A program made the translations under genes and the position numbers. A model generated the notes under the pieces. The model searched no databases, had not been told where the DNA came from, and saw only the letters and a list, made by a program, of their open reading frames with translations. A stretch of DNA of 64,000 nucleotides, taken from assembly GCA_035079385.1 (NCBI GenBank), contig JAVHKY010000003.1:20475501-20539500 (forward strand). The letters are read 5' to 3'. Position 1 is the stretch's first letter, and each line of letters opens with the position of its first letter. Below are positions 57,956 through 64,000 of the stretch, piece after piece. The DNA is from Aspidiotus rigidus. Lineage: Eukaryota > Arthropoda > Insecta > Hemiptera > Diaspididae.

Positions 57956-60119
57956 ACGCCCTTTATAGCTAGTTACACATACAAGGTGTCTCTAGAGAAG
58001 ATATTTTAGCTACTGTCTCTAGTTTTTTTCAATGCCGTTCATCTCCAGATGAAAATTTCAAAATGAAAATAATTTGTTTCTTCTGTCCTCCATAAATAGA
58101 AACTTACATCAACATATTTTTGAAGAACGATATTAACATTTACCAACTAAGAAATAAAGTACGCGTCATTTCAGCTATGATATGGTAGTACCTGCATACA
58201 CATGTATGAACAGACTATATTTCAGAACTAGTAAACGAGGTCTTCTGCACAGAAAAACTGAAGTCAAGCGTCTAGAGCGATATTTAACATTACATTTAAT
58301 CCGTCTCCTAGTTGCACGAGTTGGCACATTAATGGCACGTAAACCGCTTCCTAAAAGGAAGTTACTTTTACAACGATCCTTAATGAAAATTTCTTTGAAA
58401 CACGGTTGAAGACGGAAAAGACAAACGACAAGATGAAAGTTGCAAACATACGTTCGTTGCGAAATTAACGACATTCGAACTGCGATGTTTCTTCCTTTCG
58501 TAGACGAGATTCTAATACTTGTTGTCGACCACCAAAAAGAAAAATCTTTTCCTCGCGGTTCGCCCTAATTCGTGTTTTTGAGAAAAACGATCAGTAAATA
58601 GCTCTCTCATTTTCTCTACAAAATCATAATTCACTTTATTTCTTCTTTCTTATACACCACGTAGGCTTGAATCGTCAGCGACACGTTCAATTACCCACAT
58701 AATAGTGTGGAGTGCTATAAGCTATAGAGAAAATTATCATGATACAATCTAAAACTCGATGTAAAAAGAATCGGAATATTGTTCTACAACAGAAAACCAG
58801 ATCTTTTTACACACAACTCGAAAGTACTTTATTTAATAGTTCTCTCGAAACGTGCACGACTGAAAGACTATAGGGTGCATACAATGGAAGAATTTATTTT
58901 CGTTCAAATTGCGTTTGGGGGTGGATTATGTCGGAGAGCAGCCCATTCAACATTATTAGATAGAAGTTATTTTCATTACTTAATACGGGGCATTCCTTTT
59001 AAAAACTCTGCACAAGAGCCGTCCGCGGAGATTGTCGGCATTTTACGCAGTTTCATTAGATAAAAGTCCTTCGTTTTAAAAAGTTTTCCGACAAATGTTT
59101 TTAAAAACTGAAACTACCTTTCTTACAAACGAATGAGGTGTGTTTGTACAATGGTCTCCCGCTAAATTAACACCTGAAACGTCTCTAGAGGTTACTTTGC
59201 ACATTTTAATGCACGCTTCTGTCATACCATACATAATGCATCATTCCTGTGTAGACCCCCGTACGAAAAGTGAAATCGCCAACTGTGTTTTCGCGATGAC
59301 GCTCGTACAGAGTTGATAAACTTTTCCGGTAACACAAATCGCGCGCTCATTTCGATGCTAAAATTCTAGGGGTTTACGCATAACTATCGGATTGGTGCTG
59401 CATAATTTTTGAGCACAAGTTCCAGAAACAAGCGCACAATATGGAAATATAATACGTGAGAGTGCCGGAGTGCAGATTTATAAGTTCGCAGATCTAGAAA
59501 AATGTGTAGTTCATTTCTTAATATTGGATGTTACTCGTAATCCACCGAGCTTTCCCATGATGTACGAGTGCAAGGAGCCCTCCCGAAATGGGATTTTGAC
59601 TCAAGAATAGTTTCAATAATTTCTATCTGATTTGAGTCAACTTATGCCGACGATTTCAGAATTTGTCACCCATTTCTTTTCCCGGTATCCCTAATCTTTA
59701 TTGTAGGATCAACGCTTCCCATCGCTAACCTGAATATGAAAATAAACGCAAAAAATATGAGTCAAATTGTGTCACCAGTTTACAAATTTGTGCCTCGCTT
59801 TCATTCTCACAGTTAGGGTACCAGCCCACCGAATTTGGCTTTTGATCGAAAGTGGTCAAAATATGAGATTTAATTTGTGCCTATTCCTGCCATCAATGTT
59901 ATAGAAAAGTAATTGGCTAGTCCACGAGCATTTCCCTTTTCATGTACAACAAATCCTGTCAGATTTTCCTTCATTGAAAGTTTGTCCCTCCCAAAAGAAG
60001 TTTATAACTGATGAAGGGAAAAACACATTTTCCCTGAGAACAGAGGAAAAGAAATACTTAGAAAATATTTCTAGCTAGATTCAATACTCAAGAAAGTTTG
60101 TATAAATCTTTGAACTCTT
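57956..60119. other. No gene recognised
   Basis: Mostly AT-rich, apparently single-copy sequence. Open frames at 58175-58474 and 58779-59063 are unassigned. Confidence 0.4.
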
Positions 60120-61330
60120 GAACTATCAGCCATTTTCTCGGTCAATGCCGGTGACCAAGAGAATGGTAGGTAAGGAAAGGAGTGGTTTTACCAAAACTAT
60201 ACTCAGGGTAGAACGAAGGCAAAAATATTGCAACTGATGGCATTTATAGGTATCTTGAGCACAATGAGTTGAGATTGCTGGTCTAGTAATTCGGTATTCA
60301 TGTGACCGCTCTCCAAGTTTTCTTCCGGTTTGGCCAATGTAAATGGAGGGGCACTCTCCACAGGAAACTTTATAAACACCACCTGCGCCCATTTTAGGAA
60401 TAGGACCTTTGAGGGAGACAGGGGCGTGGCGAGGGGGGGCGTGGGGGTGTCTCACCCCTCCACAAGTTATTGCAGTCGGCAAAAAGCGGAGCAGTCGGCT
60501 TTGATTTTTGCCGCCCCTGAGCCTGAGTCGGCATTTTCATAAATTCGAGTCGGCACTTCCACACATTCACCCCCCCCCACATAAATGGTCCTCGCTACGC
60601 CACTGGAGGGAGATAAGGTTAGTAACCGTAGATAGAGAGTAGAACCCTGTACGATAGCCGAAACGGCGAAGTTCAACAGCCAAAACTTCTGAGAGTCTGT
60701 TTAAGAAAGGGAGGCAAACCCATGTTTCTCTTTTTAAAGCGCAGTCGAGGGGGGAGGGTCGGTTTCGGCCATTAAACGTCACAGTCGTTTCCTTTTGATG
60801 AGTGACGGGTATCAACACTAAGTTTATTGATTCGAGCTATTCGTTTACTGTTGACGACTTCACACTCAAAGGCTTGACTTGAAAGAGGACGTGAAAGAGC
60901 GGATGAATAGCAGAGTTTATGGCAGCTGTTTGATAGGTCGTTCGATGAACTGAGTGAATCGAGACACCAGAAGTCAGTTCGAAAAATGTTCAATCGTTCA
61001 ATCAAAAAGATGGTAAAGTCCGGTCTAAATAATTGAGATGATTATACCTCCCACTTCAATAATAAATGAGAAGGAAGGATGACAAAAATTGAGACAGTGA
61101 AAGAAATTTCGTAGATCTGCGTCCAAACCTCGCCATACACAAATGATGTCGTCAACATATCCAGCCCAAAAGTGTAAAGAGGTGGGAAACGTAAGCTCAT
61201 CCAGAATTACAGCTTCCATCCTGTCCATGAAGACGTCGTGTCGCCCACGAGAGGAGAAAGGGATCCTCTCATGGTCAGACCATCTGGAAACTTATAGACG
61301 CCCCTCCTAAAAACGCAAAGATTATTTTTG
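60120..61330 (-). mobile_element. Penelope-like fragment, another subfamily
   Basis: Minus strand, from right to left: RT motif C region (FWAGYVDDIICVWRGLDAD, about 61100-61165), a connecting stretch (about 60620-61000), and the GIY-YIG domain (GVYKVSCGECPSIYIGQTGR, about 60300-60385) with its paired cysteines, followed by LLVTGIDRENG near 60126. It differs enough from copies 1 and 2 to be a separate lineage. The connecting region is split by a MITE at 60419-60605. The frame is broken in several places. Confidence 0.8.
60419..60605. mobile_element. hAT-like MITE inside the PLE fragment
   Basis: A 187-bp unit beginning CAGGGGCGTGGCGAGG and ending CCTCGCTACGCCACTG (inverse of CAGTGGCGTAGCGAGG). 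It is flanked by a perfect eight-base duplication, GAGGGAGA, at 60411-60418 and 60606-60613. Removing it joins the PLE sequence cleanly (ACCTTTGAGGGAGATAAGG). No coding capacity. Confidence 0.92.
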
Positions 61331-61359
61331 AAGCATTATGGTGATCAATTTTCTGAATT

Positions 61360-61690
61360 CCGAAATAGTATCAAAAGGAAAACTCTTTTGCTGTAAATGT
61401 TCAACCTCATCAACGCCGCCTTGAAGAGGCTAAAGTAATCGCCTCCAAAGTTAGAGCATCTACACAGTTGCTCAACGTTTTGGAAGCTACATTTATTAAA
61501 TCGCTCATACGTTTCGCCTACCGCTTTGAGTTATACGACTGATTTCTCTTTCTACTTTCGTTTTCATTTTCGTTTTCCATACTTGTTAGTCCTGATGATG
61601 ATCGGCTTGAAACCGTTTGAAACCGGTCGCGTGTAAAGTAGCTCCTCGTATAGTACATCTATATCTTGTATCTACTCTATAGTAAAAATT
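61360..61690 (+). mobile_element. PLE-type 3' end in the opposite orientation
   Basis: The plus frame reads RLEEAKVIASKVRAS, then LEATFIKSLIRFAYRFELYD before a stop. This resembles the C-terminal end of GIY-YIG retroelement proteins (E-A-VI--R then L-E-FIK). It is followed by a tail with CCTGATGATGATCGGCTTG and GAAACCGTTTGAAACCGGTC, which contains the boxes CTGATGA and GAAA. A stem III (CCG/CGG) can be drawn but stem I does not pair, so a ribozyme is doubtful. It lies head-on against the minus-strand PLE fragment. Confidence 0.5.
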
Positions 61691-61739
61691 TCATGTTCGT
61701 GCTTTTTTCCTCTTACAGTATTTCTCATAAATATGGTTC

Positions 61740-62210
61740 GTGTTTTGGAAGACTCCGTACATTTTATGATCTTGGAAAATCGTACCAATATAAATGCCGT
61801 TAGTTGCAACATTTTTACCTCCTTCTAGTTCTGGTAAAACCATTCCTCTCTTTACCTACCATTCTTCCTTTAGTCAACAGCCCAAGCATTTACAAATTTT
61901 TTTGAGGAGTGACTCTAGCTTGAGGTAATGTGCAGGTATTTCCTTTCCTCTCTCCTCAGAGAAAGTGGTTTTTTCTCCATCATCAGTAAAACTAATTTTA
62001 TGTGGAAGAGCTGTACTATTGAAAAAGAAAGAAACAAAAGGCTTTTCCTGCAACAAAATTCGTGTGGAAGGAAAAGCCTTTTGTTTCTTTCTCTTTTAAT
62101 ACTCATCAGGTGTGAATGTTTATACGAGTATGTTTCATTCACTTTGATTGCTATTTTTTTATTGATACCGGTCCCCACAATCAAAATGTAGTCCACATAT
62201 CTGACAACTC
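61740..62210 (-). mobile_element. Degenerate PLE-type RT fragment
   Basis: The minus strand reads RYVDYILIVGTGINKKIAI around 62140-62200, a decayed motif C of the PLE kind (YVDD changed to YVDY) with the same GTG-N-K spacing as the WSGTD stretch in copy 1. It continues through LPHKISFTDDGEKTTFSEER. The frame is interrupted by the hairpin at 62026-62092. Confidence 0.5.
62026..62092. repeat. Perfect 24-bp-arm inverted repeat
   Basis: Left arm 62026-62049 (AGAAAGAAACAAAAGGCTTT followed by TCCT) is exactly inverted at 62069-62092, with a 19-base loop. It splits the surrounding PLE RT frame, and a small inverted duplication (template switch) could have produced it. Confidence 0.9.
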
Positions 62211-64000
62211 ATCTTCTCATACTAGTTGTGTTCGAACAAAACGAGAATTATTTATAAAGTTGAGTTCGGTAAGTTTTATTATTTCCCAGAGATCCATTTC
62301 TTCAATCTATCGAAGCTTTTTGAACAGCAAATTCAATCCTTAGGATATCGAAACTTGGAGTCACACGTCCAGATTTCTATAACAAGGGGACTGGTATCTG
62401 GTGGAATCAAATTTTTATTCACTCAACCACCGCTCTTTCAACATAGTTCGTTAATAATTATTTATTCGAAAGTTAATTGACTGCCACGGTAATTGAAATA
62501 TCATGTCACCCTTTGACTTCACGTCATTGACCCTGAAGATAATGTCGTGTATCCACGGTTAGCGTCGATGTTTTCATTTCTCAACTGCGTCGATCGTAAA
62601 CTACAATGAATTTCATTTGCTTGCGATTGCACTTTAGTTGATCGGATTTTACGATATTTGGTCTCGAATAATCAACAAGACCTACGAGAAATTTTGTACG
62701 TACGAAAAAAGTACCAAAATATTCATACCGGAGCGTGCACAATCTCGCGCGCGACGTGCACGAAAGGAGTGTATAAAATTGAACTTTCGGGCCGAAGGTG
62801 TGACTGGATTTTCTCATCCCTCGACTTTGTAGTCACCCTCGTCTATTGTTCAAAAGCGCGAGTTTGTTTTCGAACGGAAAGTAAAAGCCTTCGCAGCTGA
62901 ATCCCAAACTTCGAAGCATTAATACGGTCTTGTCTCCGCAGTTACGGAGCGTGAGACGACTAGCTAATCTTAAGCAAAGACGAATCCTCGTTAACATCAA
63001 CTCATATATTCGCGGAGATGCTTATGAAAAATGATGAACAAAATAAGAGGAAATAACCCCGGAAGAACAGATGTGAATTTCATTTCACTATCCCCGCTCG
63101 TGTATTTGCTGGCTGACGAGACCCATTATATTTCGGCCTTTTAATATAATAGCATTCATTTATCCTGACAAGTATGATGACAGTCATAAATCAGGTCATC
63201 CAAGCGATGTTTCGTCATCGCGAAACACTATCATTACTTTATTACTCATCTCTTGGTGTTAAATCGCGTAATATGTAAACACGAGTTTGCGGCGAAACAA
63301 TTCGAAGCTTCGTTGAATTTCAGCGGAATCGGCCTTCTGCCGAGTGATTTAATTTCCATACAGCTGTTCTGGTTTCGGCATTGTGAAACGGAAGAAATGA
63401 ACGGATATGCATAGAACGATACTACATTTTGATGGTGGAATATGAAAAATTGGCGAATTATATTTCTACCAGGTTACGATACGAGCGCTGATAAATATCG
63501 TTTTACGTAGATGACACGGCGAGGGTGAAAGTGCTCAACGCGAATAGCGAAACCTTCGACGAGAAGGCGAAGAAATATTTCTAAATTCTTTAGAAAAGAT
63601 AAAAGCTTACGCAATACGCATATTTTGCGAGGTAAATCAATTTTAACCGACACTGATCTGGATAGTCTAATTTTTCGTTATAAGAAAAGCCGACACAGCA
63701 GGTTTTTAGGTTATATTTAAAGAGGGAGAAATTTACTAGAAAGAAATTTTCTTCCCACTCATTTTGTATCAGGGTAGTATGACGATTTGTCAAAAGACCC
63801 TACTTTTTCCTTCCTGTACGCTAATTGCAAACGATATAAAAATTCGAGCTTGTTACTTATCTAAATAGATCAAGGCTACTTTTACCAGCGCTAGTTCACT
63901 GCTAACCTCGAATGAACTTCTCTGAACCCTCATCGCCCAATTTCGGATGGTTGAAGTCACGTTCATTGAGGTTAGCAGGTAACTTGTCTTTGGTAGAACT
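62211..64000. other. No gene recognised
   Basis: AT-rich sequence, apparently single copy, with a CpG-rich patch at about 62735-62765. Near the window end an inverted pair, GCTAACCTCGAATGAAC (63901-63917) and GTTCATTGAGGTTAGC (63961-63976), differs by one base insertion and could be the ends of a short element or a hairpin. Confidence 0.4.

Noticed and set aside
61600..61660. Second hammerhead candidate (CTGATGA...GAAACCG...CGGTC)
   Set aside because: Core boxes and stem III can be drawn, but the sequences that should form stem I do not pair and stem II is absent, so I did not annotate a ribozyme there.

Overview
The window looks like nuclear DNA from an insect, most likely a hymenopteran. 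It is AT-rich, dominated by introns and transposons, and has only one confidently recognisable host coding exon. The organism call rests on three things: a fast-evolving, very AT-rich insect-type mitochondrial fragment at the left edge (nad6-cytb order, TGA read as Trp), an arthropod-style transposon mix (Penelope-like, R1-clade, Phantom-type MULE, hAT-like and TA-flanked MITEs), and the single Kruppel-like-factor exon. It is an inference; no species is claimed.

Layout. 1-1290: mitochondrial-derived segment (cytb and nad6 remnants) ending in a palindrome at the nuclear junction. 2149-2392: a small composite repeat in which a tRNA-like cloverleaf sits between 42-bp inverted repeats and 12-bp direct repeats. 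5690-10290: a cluster of Penelope-like element (PLE) copies, tandem and inverted. 14279-14940: a LINE RNase H remnant carrying a (TC)60 tract. 15800-17345: an 84-bp tandem repeat, a MULE SWIM-domain fragment and another PLE fragment. 18098-18273: terminal exon of a KLF6/7 (luna-like) zinc-finger gene on the + strand, followed by a long AU-rich stretch that is probably 3'UTR in its first part. 24274-25895: degenerate inverted-repeat element with nested MITEs. 28465-31700: TA-flanked long composite elements with nested LINE and MITE pieces. 32505-42310: arrays of a ~45-bp repeat forming foldback-like structures, one interrupted by a truncated R1-clade retrotransposon with a 15-bp target duplication and another by a 2.55-kb TA-flanked element. 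45340-48600: tandem LINE RNase H remnants and a tandem duplication. 50838-51181: hAT-like MITE. 54085-57955: a PLE fragment and a second near-full PLE copy. 60120-62210: PLE fragments of other subfamilies interrupted by a hAT-like MITE, plus a perfect 24-bp-arm hairpin.

The biology here is mostly a record of nested transposition, not an operon or pathway. The best-supported unusual signal is a hammerhead-ribozyme-like motif at the 3' end of the PLE copies (minus strand 6518-6572, plus strand 57813-57867). It has the CTGATGA and GAAA core boxes and a stem I with an internal loop in both copies. It lies just downstream of a CCAAT-motif repeat array, and in the second copy just upstream of a partial PLE head, the tandem arrangement expected of PLE pseudo-LTRs. 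PLE-borne hammerheads are known as a class, so this is a good instance and not a new system. All PLE, LINE and MULE genes seen here are broken. Sequence between the listed features showed nothing I could support as a gene.
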